Below, piece after piece: positions 34,447 to 44,300 of a stretch of 64,000 bases of DNA. Source of the stretch: an uncultured Siphonobacter sp. (GTDB lineage Bacteria > Bacteroidota > Bacteroidia > Cytophagales > Spirosomataceae); assembly GCA_913775095.1 (NCBI GenBank), contig CAJYIW010000024.1:62001-126000 (forward strand), written 5' to 3'. The notes under the pieces are model-generated. The model was not told the DNA's origin. It saw nothing but the letters and a program-made list of their open reading frames with translations, and did no database searches. A program made the position numbers and the translations under genes. Numbering within the stretch: the first letter of the stretch is position 1; each line of letters starts with the position of its first letter.

Positions 34447-34570
34447 GCTGGTGAAGACACCAGCCACGGGAATAGAAAATCAAATTAATATTGCACTTCC
34501 ATGCTTAATCTAACCATTCCAAATTTATTGAAAGGTTACATAAAAAGTGGCTGGTGAAGACACCAGCCAC
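34447..34570. repeat. Two copies of the GGCTGGTGAAGACACCAGCC palindrome
   Basis: GCTGGTGAAGACACCAGC at 34447-34464 and GTGGCTGGTG..CACCAGCCAC at 34547-34570, both followed by CACGG. The same core occurs at 11524-11578, 20282-20307, 37973-37996 (degenerate), 55988-56003 and 56034-56055. Confidence 0.8.
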
Positions 34571-34597
34571 GGAAGATGAAATGAAACCAAAGGTCGG

Positions 34598-37594
34598 TTA
34601 CTCCGCTTCCACAAAGCGATTTTCAAACTTCTGATACTGCCGCTCAAACTGACCTTCGTAGGCTTTCGCGAGCTTTTCCTGTTTGGCTTCCTGCAATTGC
34701 TGCACGATTCGATTCATCTGAAACAGGTTTAGACGGATATCTTCCCGGTCGCCGCGGGTAGCGTAGTAATAATTCAGGTTTTCATCGCAACGCTGCATTA
34801 TTGTACGGGCCATTTGTAGGGCTTTCTGCGTTTCCCCCACGGCCATCAGCGGCCCAATAAAACTAACCGAGACCTGGTCGTAGGGCAGCGAACGGTCGGG
34901 CATAACTTCCAGGCAACGGTTTAGGGCCGCTTTAGCCGTATCGAGTTTACCCTCCTGAATAAGCTGGGTGGATAGCCGGTAAAAAGCCAGCCGGGCTGAA
35001 ACCACCGGAGCTCCGCGAATGGTATCATCGTAATACACATCGGGATTACTCATTTCACGCCACGACATTTGATTCATCATTTTGTTATACATGATATCCG
35101 TGTTCACAAATCCGTCGGCAGCTCCCTTCACTTTAAACGGCATCAGCCGATACGCGTATCCTTCCAGCTGCATGTATTCTTTCAGACCCAGGTAATTAGC
35201 CGAGGCCAGCGTTGAGGCAAAATAAACCGGACGCTTAAACTGGTTCTGAGCGATAATATCCAGCTGAATGAGTCGGTCCTTAATGAGATCGCCCGTACCG
35301 ATATCCCAGGTCATGCGGTCTTCGGTGAACAGGGGTTCCATCCCTTTGGCAATCACGCCCGACTTCTGAATCGTATCCCGATCCAGTTTCAGGGAAAAAA
35401 TTCTGGAGGGTAGTGTATTCAGCGAGCCAATGGTCGTTTCCACCTGAATGGCGGGATTGTTTTCCTTGACCAGTTTCAGGTATTCCACCAGATCAATGCC
35501 TTCTTTCACGTTCGGATGTTCTGAAAACATAATCTGATCGTTAATACCTTTCCGGTAATTATCCATCTCCAGTGAAATGGGCAAGGGCTGAGAGCCATCG
35601 GCTTTTTCCTTCATCTGCTGAATGTACCATTCGGTTCCGAGTAAGGATAAACAACAGACCCGAACGTCCTTCCGAAAGCCTTCGACTTCCTGCACGTACC
35701 AGAGCGGAAAGGTATCGGTATCTCCACCCGTAAACAGAATGGCGTTGGGAGCACAGGAATTTAGCAGATTCCGGGCAAAATCAGCCGCCGCGTACCGATG
35801 GGAACGGTCGTGATTATCCCAGCTTTTCGCCCCCATCAACACCGGAACCGTTAAGGCCAGCACGCCCGCCAGCGAAGCCGACAGCAGGGGTTTCCGGGAC
35901 ACGTTCTGTACCAGCTGCTGCAGGGCTATAACACCCAGGCCCGCCCAGAGAGCGAAGAAATAAAACGAACCCGCGTAGATATAATCCCGTTCACGGGGTT
36001 CGACGGGCGGAGCATTCAGAAAAAAGACCAGAGCCAGACCCGTCATCAGAAAAGCCACGGCAACCACCAGCCCGTCTTTTTCCCGCTTCATGAACTGGAT
36101 TCCAAAACCCAGTAAACCCAGCAGCAGCGGCAGGTAATAGAAGTTATCGTGGCCTTTGTTGGTTCGGATGCTTTCGGGTAAATCCACGCTTTTGCCCAGT
36201 CGCGGATACCAGTCGGCCCAAAGTACATCACTTTCACGGCCCACGAAATTCCATAGGAAATACCGCATATACATGAACCCCATCTGATGACTGAACATGA
36301 ACTGGAGATTCTGGGCAAAGGTGGGTTTGAGGTATCGAGAAGGGTCCGCAGGGTCTTTTCGTAAACCTACGGATGCCGCGTATAACTCATCGTGGCCGGG
36401 CTGATTGGAACCTAACCGCGGCAGGAAAGTCAGCTGGTCTTTTTCCCAGATGTAAGCGGGTTCGTAATCGTAGATCTTATATCGGTTTCCCTCCTGCTTG
36501 TATTGCGGGGTGCCGCGTTTAAAATCCGTTACCCGGGCCGTAAACTGCGGCCCATACAACAGCGACCGACTGCCGTACTGATCCCGGTTGAGGTAATGCA
36601 GGTAATTAATGAGATTGGAAGGATCGTTCTCGTTAATCGGCGGATGGTAGTTGGAGCGAATGACAATCGACGTGTACGAGCCGTAGCCAATCATAATGAA
36701 AAGGACGGATAACAGAGCCGTACTGAGCAGGGATTTCTGCCGCTTCTGGGTGAAGTAAATGCCGTAACTCAGGAGTCCAGTAAACAGAATCAGGGTTACC
36801 CAAACGCCGGAATTAAAAGGTAAGCCTAGGGAGTTAACCAGAAAACGATCCGCCGCGAACATGATAGCTCCCAGACCGGACAATAACCCACCGTTAATAA
36901 AACCCAGAATGAATACCCCGGCCATCATCGCCAGCACGCTCTGAAAAAAGGATTGATCCGGCTTTTTGCGGTAATAATAGATCAGGGCCAGGGCCGGAAT
37001 AATGACGAGGTTAACCAGGTGAATCCCAATGGAAATGCCCGTCAGGTACGCCACCAGAATGATCCAGCGATTGGCGGTGGCTTCGTCTTCAATCAGCTCC
37101 CAGCGAAGCATAGCCCAGAAAACCAGAGCCGTAAAAAAAGACGAAAGGGCATAGACTTCCGTTTCGACGGCCGAAAACCAGAAACTATCGCTAAAGGTAT
37201 AGATCAGGGAACCCACCACACCCGCTGAAAAGATACCAATGGCTTCGCTGCTGGTTAGCTGCTCCGATGTTTTCCCGACTACTTTTCGTCCCAGTAAGGT
37301 AATCGTCCAGAACATGAAGAGAATGGTAAAGGCACTGGCGAGCACGGAAACCATGTTAATCCAGTACGCCACCTGCGTGACATCCTTACCCGCCAACAGA
37401 GAGAACAGTCGGCCAATGATCAGGAAAATGGGGGCTCCGGGCGGGTGCGGCACCTGAAGTCGAAAGGCACAGGAAATGAATTCGCCGCAATCCCAGAAAC
37501 TCACGGTCGGCTCGATCGTGAGGGCGTAGGTAAGGAGAGCAATGCCAAAAACCAGCCACCCCAGCAGGGTGTTTGTTCGTAGAAAGTTTTTCAT
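34598..37594 (-). CDS. DUF2723 membrane protein (GT117/PMT-like glycosyltransferase)
   Basis: 998 residues. The N-terminus has LTYALTIEPTVSFWDCGEFI, the DUF2723 signature with the acidic residue pair used by GT-C transferases, then roughly a dozen membrane helices up to about residue 560, a large soluble region, and a C-terminal TPR-like tail (about 900-998). These proteins are thought to transfer a mannose-like sugar to exported proteins in Bacteroidota. It is a single gene with an unusual 12-bp inverted repeat abutting its start codon. Length is normal for the family. Confidence 0.88.
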   Translation of the reverse strand: MKNFLRTNTLLGWLVFGIALLTYALTIEPTVSFWDCGEFISCAFRLQVPHPPGAPIFLIIGRLFSLLAGKDVTQVAYWINMVSVLASAFTILFMFWTITLLGRKVVGKTSEQLTSSEAIGIFSAGVVGSLIYTFSDSFWFSAVETEVYALSSFFTALVFWAMLRWELIEDEATANRWIILVAYLTGISIGIHLVNLVIIPALALIYYYRKKPDQSFFQSVLAMMAGVFILGFINGGLLSGLGAIMFAADRFLVNSLGLPFNSGVWVTLILFTGLLSYGIYFTQKRQKSLLSTALLSVLFIMIGYGSYTSIVIRSNYHPPINENDPSNLINYLHYLNRDQYGSRSLLYGPQFTARVTDFKRGTPQYKQEGNRYKIYDYEPAYIWEKDQLTFLPRLGSNQPGHDELYAASVGLRKDPADPSRYLKPTFAQNLQFMFSHQMGFMYMRYFLWNFVGRESDVLWADWYPRLGKSVDLPESIRTNKGHDNFYYLPLLLGLLGFGIQFMKREKDGLVVAVAFLMTGLALVFFLNAPPVEPRERDYIYAGSFYFFALWAGLGVIALQQLVQNVSRKPLLSASLAGVLALTVPVLMGAKSWDNHDRSHRYAAADFARNLLNSCAPNAILFTGGDTDTFPLWYVQEVEGFRKDVRVCCLSLLGTEWYIQQMKEKADGSQPLPISLEMDNYRKGINDQIMFSEHPNVKEGIDLVEYLKLVKENNPAIQVETTIGSLNTLPSRIFSLKLDRDTIQKSGVIAKGMEPLFTEDRMTWDIGTGDLIKDRLIQLDIIAQNQFKRPVYFASTLASANYLGLKEYMQLEGYAYRLMPFKVKGAADGFVNTDIMYNKMMNQMSWREMSNPDVYYDDTIRGAPVVSARLAFYRLSTQLIQEGKLDTAKAALNRCLEVMPDRSLPYDQVSVSFIGPLMAVGETQKALQMARTIMQRCDENLNYYYATRGDREDIRLNLFQMNRIVQQLQEAKQEKLAKAYEGQFERQYQKFENRFVEAE

Positions 37595-37661
37595 AAAGTA
37601 GAGTTAATCTGATCGGTTAAAAAAAGGCTTACTAAAAGCACCGAAAGTATAACTCTACTTT
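37595..37661 (-). promoter_or_regulatory. 12-bp inverted repeat in the DUF2723 leader
   Basis: AAAGTAGAGTTA (37595-37606) directly next to the ATG (37594) is the exact complement of TAACTCTACTTT at 37650-37661; 43 bases lie between. In the transcript this could form a stem ending at the start codon and limit translation, or be a paired protein-binding site. Confidence 0.5.
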
Positions 37662-37725
37662 AAAGCATTAAAAATCAGAACGTTAATAGTTGTTAAGGGA
37701 AGTGTTAAAAGTTGTTAGAAATGGC

Positions 37726-37940
37726 GGATTGTAAATCCTTTACAGAGGGCTTTCGGATTGCAAATCCGAAAGAGCATACTACAATAGTCACGTAGCAAAC
37801 GTAGAGACATCGATTGATCGCGTCTGGTCTCCTCCGCTGTTCTGGATTTGCAATCCAGAACCAGTCTGTTAAGGATCTGTGATCCGTAGGTGGAGATTAT
37901 AAATCTCAAACCGATCACTTTCGGATTACAAATCCGAAAG
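37726..37940. repeat. Array of GGATTTGCAATCC-type palindromes
   Basis: The 414-base gap between DUF2723 and the S9 peptidase contains no gene. It holds at least six palindromes of one type: 37726-37738, 37750-37772 (CTTTCGGATTGCAAATCCGA then AAG), 37840-37860, 37873-37885, 37893-37907 and 37918-37940, the second and last being near-identical. A ATCGCGTCT-type palindrome (37800-37827) and a degenerate GGTG..CACC palindrome (37973-37996) are also present. Confidence 0.8.
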
Positions 37941-38008
37941 AGCGAATTAACTGAAAATGTTTTTCAAAAAAAGTAGCTGGTGTATCCACCATCCACGACA
38001 GCAAATTA

Positions 38009-40327
38009 TTACTTCACCTCATTCCTCGGATCAGCTACGCTTTTAATCAGGTATTCTTTCGGCGGTTCGGCTCCCAGCAGATGCCGCACAAAGTAATCCC
38101 AGCGGCGACGCATCATGTAATTGGAATACGCTCCGAACCCGTGACGACTGTTGGGAAAAATCACCAGATCGTAATCCTTATTCGCTTTTTCCAACGCTTC
38201 CACTACCAGCAGAGTGTTATACGGCGGCACGTTATCGTCCATCATCCCGTGAGCGAGCATGAGCTTGCCCTTCAGATTCTTCGCGTGTACCTGATTGGCC
38301 TGATTTTCGTAGTTCGACTTCCCGTCTTTACCTTTCGTTTCCAGACCAATGTACCGCTCACCCCAGTCGTCTTCGTAGTTGCGGTTATCGTGGTTACCCG
38401 ATTCTGAAATACCTACTTTAAAGAAATCCGGATACACGAACATCGCACAGGCCGTGGCAAAACCGCCGCCTGAATGCCCCCAGATGCCTACTTTACTGGT
38501 ATCCATGTACGCGTACTTCGAAGCGAGTTGCTTAATCGCTGAAATCTGATCGGGCAGCGTATTTTCAGCCATGTTTCCGTAACTCATGTCGTGGAAACTC
38601 TTCGAACGTTTGGGGTTACTGGTTCCTTCCAGTTCCACCACAATAAAGCCCAGTTCGGCCAGAGCCTGGTTATCCCGGCGGGAAGCCGCAAAACCCCAGT
38701 TACCCACGCTTCCGCCCTGCGGACCGGGATAGATGTAATCAATCACCGGATACTTTTTAGCAGGATCAAGGTTAGTTGGCGTATAAAGTAACCCGTAAAC
38801 ATCCGTTTTCCCATCGTGAGCTTTTGCTGAAAACGGAATCGGAGCTTTCCAGCCCGCTGCCTTCAACCGCGTAACATCCGTCTTTTCGAGTGAAGCGATT
38901 AACTTGCCGCTGGTATTTCGAACCGTCAGAACGGAAGGCACATCGGGCTGAGCGTAAAGATCGCTGAAGTAATTCCCCGAAGGCGAAAGCGAGATCTGGT
39001 GAGTACCCGGCTCGGGCGTTAGGGAAACCAGATTTTTTCCATCAAAACCTACCTTATACAAATGAGCGAAATACGGGTTACCCGCCTCTTTGCCCCCGGC
39101 CATGAAGTAAATGGTTCGGTTTTTCTCGTCTACATTCGTCAGGTTTAATACCACCCAGTCACCTTTGGTAATCTGATTTTTCAGTTGTCCGGTCGTGGCA
39201 TCGTAGAGGTACAAATGCCCCCAGTTATCCCGCTCGGAGTACCAGAGGAATTCCTTCGTTGTAGGCAGATATCGCCAGCTAATGGCAGTCTGACCGGATT
39301 CAAACTGGGTAGGTGACGTTTCACTGAACACCTCCCGGACGGTACCCGTCGCGGCGTCGGCAATGCGTACTTTTTCCTGCTTGTGATCGCGGGAGGTAGA
39401 CACAAAGGCCAGTTGCGAAGCGTCCTCACTCCACTGTACATCACTCAGTTCTCCACCCCGACTGATGTCATCGCCCAGCGTCGAACGGTGGGGATCCGGA
39501 CTTACCTGCAATCGAACAACTTTCGGGTTTTCGACTTCGATAATGACCCGGTGAATCATCGCAATGGCACTGTCGCCGGGCAGAGGATACTTCCAGGCTT
39601 CGAGCGTCGGATGACCTACATTCGTCGTAGCTAGATACATGTCACCCACGGCCCGCTCATCCTGCTGAAACGTAGCAATTTTTCTGGAATCCGGCGACCA
39701 GAGCACAATCGCCCGGTCCGAGTGTTTCCAGCCCGCGTTATCCGTGGCGTAGCCGAAATCTTTTATCCCATCTTTGGTAAGCTGGGTCAGTTGGCCCGTG
39801 CCGAGGTCCCGGAGCCAGAGGTTATAATCCTTGATAAAAACGGCTTTTTTGCCATCGGGCGACAGCGTTTCATTCCGGTCGGCCCGACTCTTCGGAGCTT
39901 CCCCCGCCGTAATCTGATACGATTTCAGATCACATTTCCAGGACTTGCCAGCCGCCGAAAACGTAATAAATTTCTCATCCGGCGAGTACGCAAACTCCTG
40001 AAAAGGTAGCATCGAAGCTGTGTAAGTTTTACCCGTCAGTGCCGAAAGGCTTTCGGCCAGCTTCTGATGGTCGAAGGCAGGCGTACGCGTTCCTTTGGCG
40101 GCTTGAACCAGAATAAATTCGCTACCCTGAGTGGTCAGGTTCCGGTACCAGAAACGGTCGCCCGAAAGCCACGTGGGTCGTCCCGGCAGATTATCTACGT
40201 ACTGTTGCGTTGCCGTCAGGAAACGTTCCGCCCGGGCGTAGTCCTGCGTCGTGACGACGGGCCTTTGCTGAGCGTAAACACTACCGGACAGTAACACCGG
40301 CAGCAGAAAAGTACTCCATGATTTCAT
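38009..40327 (-). CDS. S9 family peptidase (dipeptidyl peptidase IV-like)
   Basis: About 772 residues from ATG 40327, where MKSWSTFLLPVLLSGSVYAQ is a signal peptide; an upstream ATG at 40405 only adds an implausible 26-residue leader. The N-terminal half is a DPP4-type beta-propeller; the C-terminal alpha/beta-hydrolase holds the triad: Ser in WGHSGGGFAT (about residue 617), Asp in MMDDNVPP (about 693) and His in SRHGFGAY (about 731). It is a periplasmic or surface enzyme that trims dipeptides from peptide N-termini. It is a single gene, divergent from the 2H phosphoesterase, with no link to the glycan loci. Confidence 0.92.
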   Translation of the reverse strand: MKSWSTFLLPVLLSGSVYAQQRPVVTTQDYARAERFLTATQQYVDNLPGRPTWLSGDRFWYRNLTTQGSEFILVQAAKGTRTPAFDHQKLAESLSALTGKTYTASMLPFQEFAYSPDEKFITFSAAGKSWKCDLKSYQITAGEAPKSRADRNETLSPDGKKAVFIKDYNLWLRDLGTGQLTQLTKDGIKDFGYATDNAGWKHSDRAIVLWSPDSRKIATFQQDERAVGDMYLATTNVGHPTLEAWKYPLPGDSAIAMIHRVIIEVENPKVVRLQVSPDPHRSTLGDDISRGGELSDVQWSEDASQLAFVSTSRDHKQEKVRIADAATGTVREVFSETSPTQFESGQTAISWRYLPTTKEFLWYSERDNWGHLYLYDATTGQLKNQITKGDWVVLNLTNVDEKNRTIYFMAGGKEAGNPYFAHLYKVGFDGKNLVSLTPEPGTHQISLSPSGNYFSDLYAQPDVPSVLTVRNTSGKLIASLEKTDVTRLKAAGWKAPIPFSAKAHDGKTDVYGLLYTPTNLDPAKKYPVIDYIYPGPQGGSVGNWGFAASRRDNQALAELGFIVVELEGTSNPKRSKSFHDMSYGNMAENTLPDQISAIKQLASKYAYMDTSKVGIWGHSGGGFATACAMFVYPDFFKVGISESGNHDNRNYEDDWGERYIGLETKGKDGKSNYENQANQVHAKNLKGKLMLAHGMMDDNVPPYNTLLVVEALEKANKDYDLVIFPNSRHGFGAYSNYMMRRRWDYFVRHLLGAEPPKEYLIKSVADPRNEVK

Positions 40328-40474
40328 ACAGTGGGGAAAAGAATGTTTGGTACATGATGAAGTTACTGACGCAAAATACGCTTTTCTTAAAGAATTCAGG
40401 TTCAATTAATAGATGAAACGGCCTGATTCATCGGAAGCTCATTTATATTGTTGGATCATCAACTCGTACTTCCC

Positions 40475-41035
40475 ATGACTTCCCAACCCATCCGGTATCT
40501 GATAGCGGCCCTGCCCCCCGAACCCATTTTCGAACAGGTCTGGTCTTATAAACGTTATGTAGCCGATACGTATGGAAGCCTTCGGGGGATGCGGGTCTTG
40601 CCGCATATTACTTACCTTCCGCCTTTCACGATTCCTGAGTCATCTATAGAACTAGTGGAGCAAGGTCTTGCTGGACTCATGCAATCGTTTCAGGCCGAAA
40701 CGATCAGCCTGAAGGGGTTTGGGTATTTTCCAGGAAAGAAAAGTCATGTCATTTACATAGCTGTTGAAAAGACGGAACTCATGCAACAGCAGTATGCAGA
40801 GTTAATAGCGTATGTAGTCCAACACGCACTCGTGCCAGCATCCCAACTTCGACCCACATTCACCCCTCATCTGACCATTGCTTACCGGGATTTAAGCGAA
40901 GAAAAATTTCAGCTGGCCTGGCCTTACTTTAAAGATCGCCCTTTTTCAGAAACCATGCGTTTGAATCACCTCTGGTTGTTGAAGCACGAAGGGAAAGGCT
41001 GGGAACCAATGACCCGGTTTGATTTTGGGGGGTAA
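40475..41035 (+). CDS. 2'-5' RNA ligase family (2H phosphoesterase) protein
   Basis: About 186 residues from ATG 40475; the frame is open from a TTG at 40448, but MTSQPIRYLIAALPPEPIFE is a better start. Two H-x-T/S motifs define the 2H superfamily: HITYLPPF near residue 43 and HLTIAYRD near residue 130. Cytoplasmic. Members hydrolyse cyclic phosphates or ligate RNA ends; the specific substrate is unknown. It is a stand-alone gene followed by the 143-base tandem repeat. Confidence 0.85.
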   Translation: MTSQPIRYLIAALPPEPIFEQVWSYKRYVADTYGSLRGMRVLPHITYLPPFTIPESSIELVEQGLAGLMQSFQAETISLKGFGYFPGKKSHVIYIAVEKTELMQQQYAELIAYVVQHALVPASQLRPTFTPHLTIAYRDLSEEKFQLAWPYFKDRPFSETMRLNHLWLLKHEGKGWEPMTRFDFGG

Positions 41036-41057
41036 TGCATTTCTGATTATATAGAAA

Positions 41058-41343
41058 CTCCCCCGCTGTCATCCTGAGCGAAGCGAAGGACCTTGCTGGT
41101 CATTCAGACAACTCTCCAGCAGGAGAGTATCTTTCAACTTTAAGCAAGGTCTCTCCATACGGTCGAGATGACAGAACGGGGACAGGTCGTTTGCATTACC
41201 CTCTCCCGCTGTCATCCTGAGCAGAGCGAAGGACCTTGCTGGGCATTCAGATGACTTTCCAGCAGGAAAGTGTCTTTCAACTTTAAGCAAGGTCTCTCCC
41301 TACGGTCGAGATGACAGAGCGGGGGCAGGTCGTTTGCATTACC
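41058..41343. repeat. Two tandem copies of a 143-base imperfect palindromic repeat
   Basis: Copy 1 is 41058-41200, copy 2 is 41201-41343, about 90 percent alike by eye. Each begins with CCCGCTGTCATCCTGAGC, includes GAAGGACCTTGCTGG, an internal stem (ACTCTCCAGCAGGAGAGT in copy 1; ACTTTCCAGCAGGAAAGT in copy 2, where both arms changed together), and ends with AGCAAGGTCTCTCC, CGGTCGAGATGACAG and GCGGGG, the complement of its start. The compensating change supports a structured, MITE-like element. It fills the gap between the 2H gene and the end of GH106. Confidence 0.85.
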
Positions 41344-41372
41344 CATCTGTTCCAAGGAATCCTATAAAAATC

Positions 41373-44300
41373 CTATTTCGTAACAATCCGCACCGGTCCC
41401 AGTAATCCCGCCTTCAGCAAAGGTTTGCCTTCCAGCCGGAAAGGAGCGGTGGTATTCGTTAATCGCTGCTTTTCGGGTAACCGCTGATCACCGATGAGTC
41501 GATTGGCCCAGGTGTTGCTTACTTCGATGCTGAGCTGATTTTCGCCCGCTTTGAGGTAAGGCGTTAACTCCACCTGATAGGGATACGTCCAGGCTACGCC
41601 GCAGGAGTTGCCGTTGAGTTTTACCTCGGCCACATTCGCGACTTTGCCTAAGTCCAGCCAGAAGCGACCTTTTTCGGCAGACCACTGGAAGGTTTGCTGA
41701 TACGTAGCCGTACCGGAATAATAGCGAACGGCCGAATCTGCGTGTTTGCTCCAGTCGCTTAACGTTGCGAACGCCTGCGGTTGAGCCGGGCCGCCGAAGG
41801 CTGGATCAAACTGTACCTGCCAGGGCTGATCGAGTACTTGCCTGGGTTGCGATCCCTTCCAGTTTTGTCCCGTTGAAGTGAGCTTTGCCGCAGGTTTCCG
41901 GAAGATGACAAATACCGAAGCATTCGGCTCCAGACGAAGGGTTAATGCAGTACGATTCTGCTCAATGTTCCACTGCGAAGCATCCATCAGCTCATCCGTG
42001 ACGGCATTGTACAACTCCGGTATCTTTCCTTTCACCCGAAAGGATACGGAAATTTCACGAGCTTTTTCCTGCTGATTACTAATGAAATACAAATCCATAG
42101 TGGACGTACGGCGGTGCGTCCAGGCGAGGTCCCGGGCGTAGCTCCCATCCGATTCGCTGAAATCAATGTCCCGCTCGATTCCTAAGGATTGGAAAGACTC
42201 CAGCTCGTAGGGTAACTGCAACACCTGCCCTTTGCCGAATTTCTTCACCACGATTCCTTTTTCCATCGCGAAGCGTCCTTCCCACAGGTCATTGTTCACC
42301 TCTTTGACGCCCTTCCCCGCCGGGAACAAGGCCTGATCTTCCATCAGAAGCGTGGCTCCGGCCTTCACTAAATCAGTCAGCTTCTGAGCCGTCTCGGGTG
42401 TTACGTAGGGCTGATTGACGTTCAGGGGATGTTTACCCGGTACGACGATCAGTTGATACTCCGCTCCGGGAGCAAAACTCACGCCCGAGCCTTTGGCTTT
42501 CGCCAGCGTTTGCAGAGCATCCGCACTGAAGGAATCGTAGGCATAACCCCGCAGGGGATCAACCCAGTTTTCCGGATCAGCCATGTTCGCGGAATGCGAA
42601 ACGCCCATGGGCTTGATTCGTAAAGGTTCGCCTGCGTTCGCTAATCGCTGAGTTTCGGCAGTTACTCGTTCTTTCCCGAAAATTCCGGGTAAAAAGGGAA
42701 CCAGACGGTCGGGTAATACCGAACGGCGGGGCAGATCGTCGCCCGTAAACACGGCAATATCCGCTACGGGTTTTCCCAGTTGTAATAAGGTCTGGCAACG
42801 CTCGGCGTAATCCACCCACGCCCGACCGGGTTTCCACCAGGTCTGATCGCGTTGGAAGTATAAACCCACGCCGTCGAGCGTCATACCCGGTTTCCGGTCC
42901 AGCCAGGGGTTATGCGAGAATACGTGATAGACCAACTTATTAATCCCCAGAGCATAATTCCGATCCTGCAAGGTTTTCAGCATACCGGGATGTTCGGACC
43001 AGTCCATTCGCACGGTGGTGAAGCCTTCGGCCTGAACGATGTTTTTCCCGTAAATATGAGCCGCCGAAGTCGCATCGAGCATATCATTGGGTTTGTCGTG
43101 CGTGGGGCTATTCAACCAGAATTCGCCCATGGGAATATCGACTTTCCGGTAGTGAGCCAGTCCGTCACTGGTCATCGTCGGAGCGATACTTTCCGCTGAA
43201 AACCGGACGCCGTGCTGTTTGGCTAAAGCGGACAGAGTCGTGTAAAACTTGTCCACGACCAGCTCCGCTACCGTCCTTCTCACATCATATATCACCTGTT
43301 CAGAGGCCTCGACCGACTCCAGCGGAATGCCCGCCAGCACGGGCAGGTACGGAATCAGATCATAGCCCCGACGTTTTTTAAATTCTTCGGGAAAGGTAAC
43401 CGACCAATTCTGACTGCCGCACTCCCAGCTATCGACGTGTAATACCTTTAACACCTCCTTGCTCAGCTGCGAACCAATCTGTTTCTGAGCCTCGGCAAAC
43501 CAGCTATTAAACTGAAGCGTAATGGCCTCGGGATTAAACTTATCGCACTCCAGTCCTTTGCCTCCACCCGCCGTTGCGTTGGTATGCCCCGTGGACGTAT
43601 GGCCCATGCGGATGATCGTCCAGTTACCCGCCGGTGCCTGCCAGTTCAGACGTCCATCCGGCTCGACTGACTTCGTCAGGTTGATGATTTTGTTCATGGG
43701 AACACATAAATCTGTCGAAATCTGCTGGTCCGTCGAACGCGGACTTACCCGCCAGACTAAGGCCGATTTTCCTTCGAACTGATGAATTTTAGGTTCGGAA
43801 GAAAGGAACAGTCCGGTTAGTTTGAGAGTTGGTTTCCACTTGGCCGCGTCCAGATCTTCCGAGCCGGGTTCGGAGCCTTTTTTATCGTAGGTAAAGCGGA
43901 AATAGCGGGCCGTCGTGGCCGGAATGGCATGCGTAACGTCAGCATCGGTATCCTGCCAGCCGTGACGCGGTGGCTGGAGCTGCGTCACCCGCCGAAAGGT
44001 TTTTCCGTCGTCACTCGCTTCAATGTTCAGTCGATGAGCCTGTACGTTGTTCCCCGGTGTTTTTACCAGAAGTGAACGCAGGGTAAAGGGTCGTTCATAG
44101 GCATACTGAATCCAGCAAAGCGTGTCACTGCGAAAACTCTGCTTATTCGCCGGATCCAGCAAAAACTGCGGGTTATTCCCTTGCTGGCTGGACGTAATCA
44201 CCGGCATTTGCGGTTCGGAGACTTGCGTAGGAATGGCAAATACGGCAATATCCCGGTAATACTTTTCAATCGTTTCGGGTTGCGGTAATGTCCCGGAAAA

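Noticed and set aside
37715-37918. Minus-strand ORF of 67 codons in the palindrome array
   Set aside because: Built from repeated palindromic sequence, no signal or family pattern.
41058-41343. Possible CRISPR-like array
   Set aside because: Only two long copies (143 bases), no short regular direct repeats with unique spacers and no cas genes.
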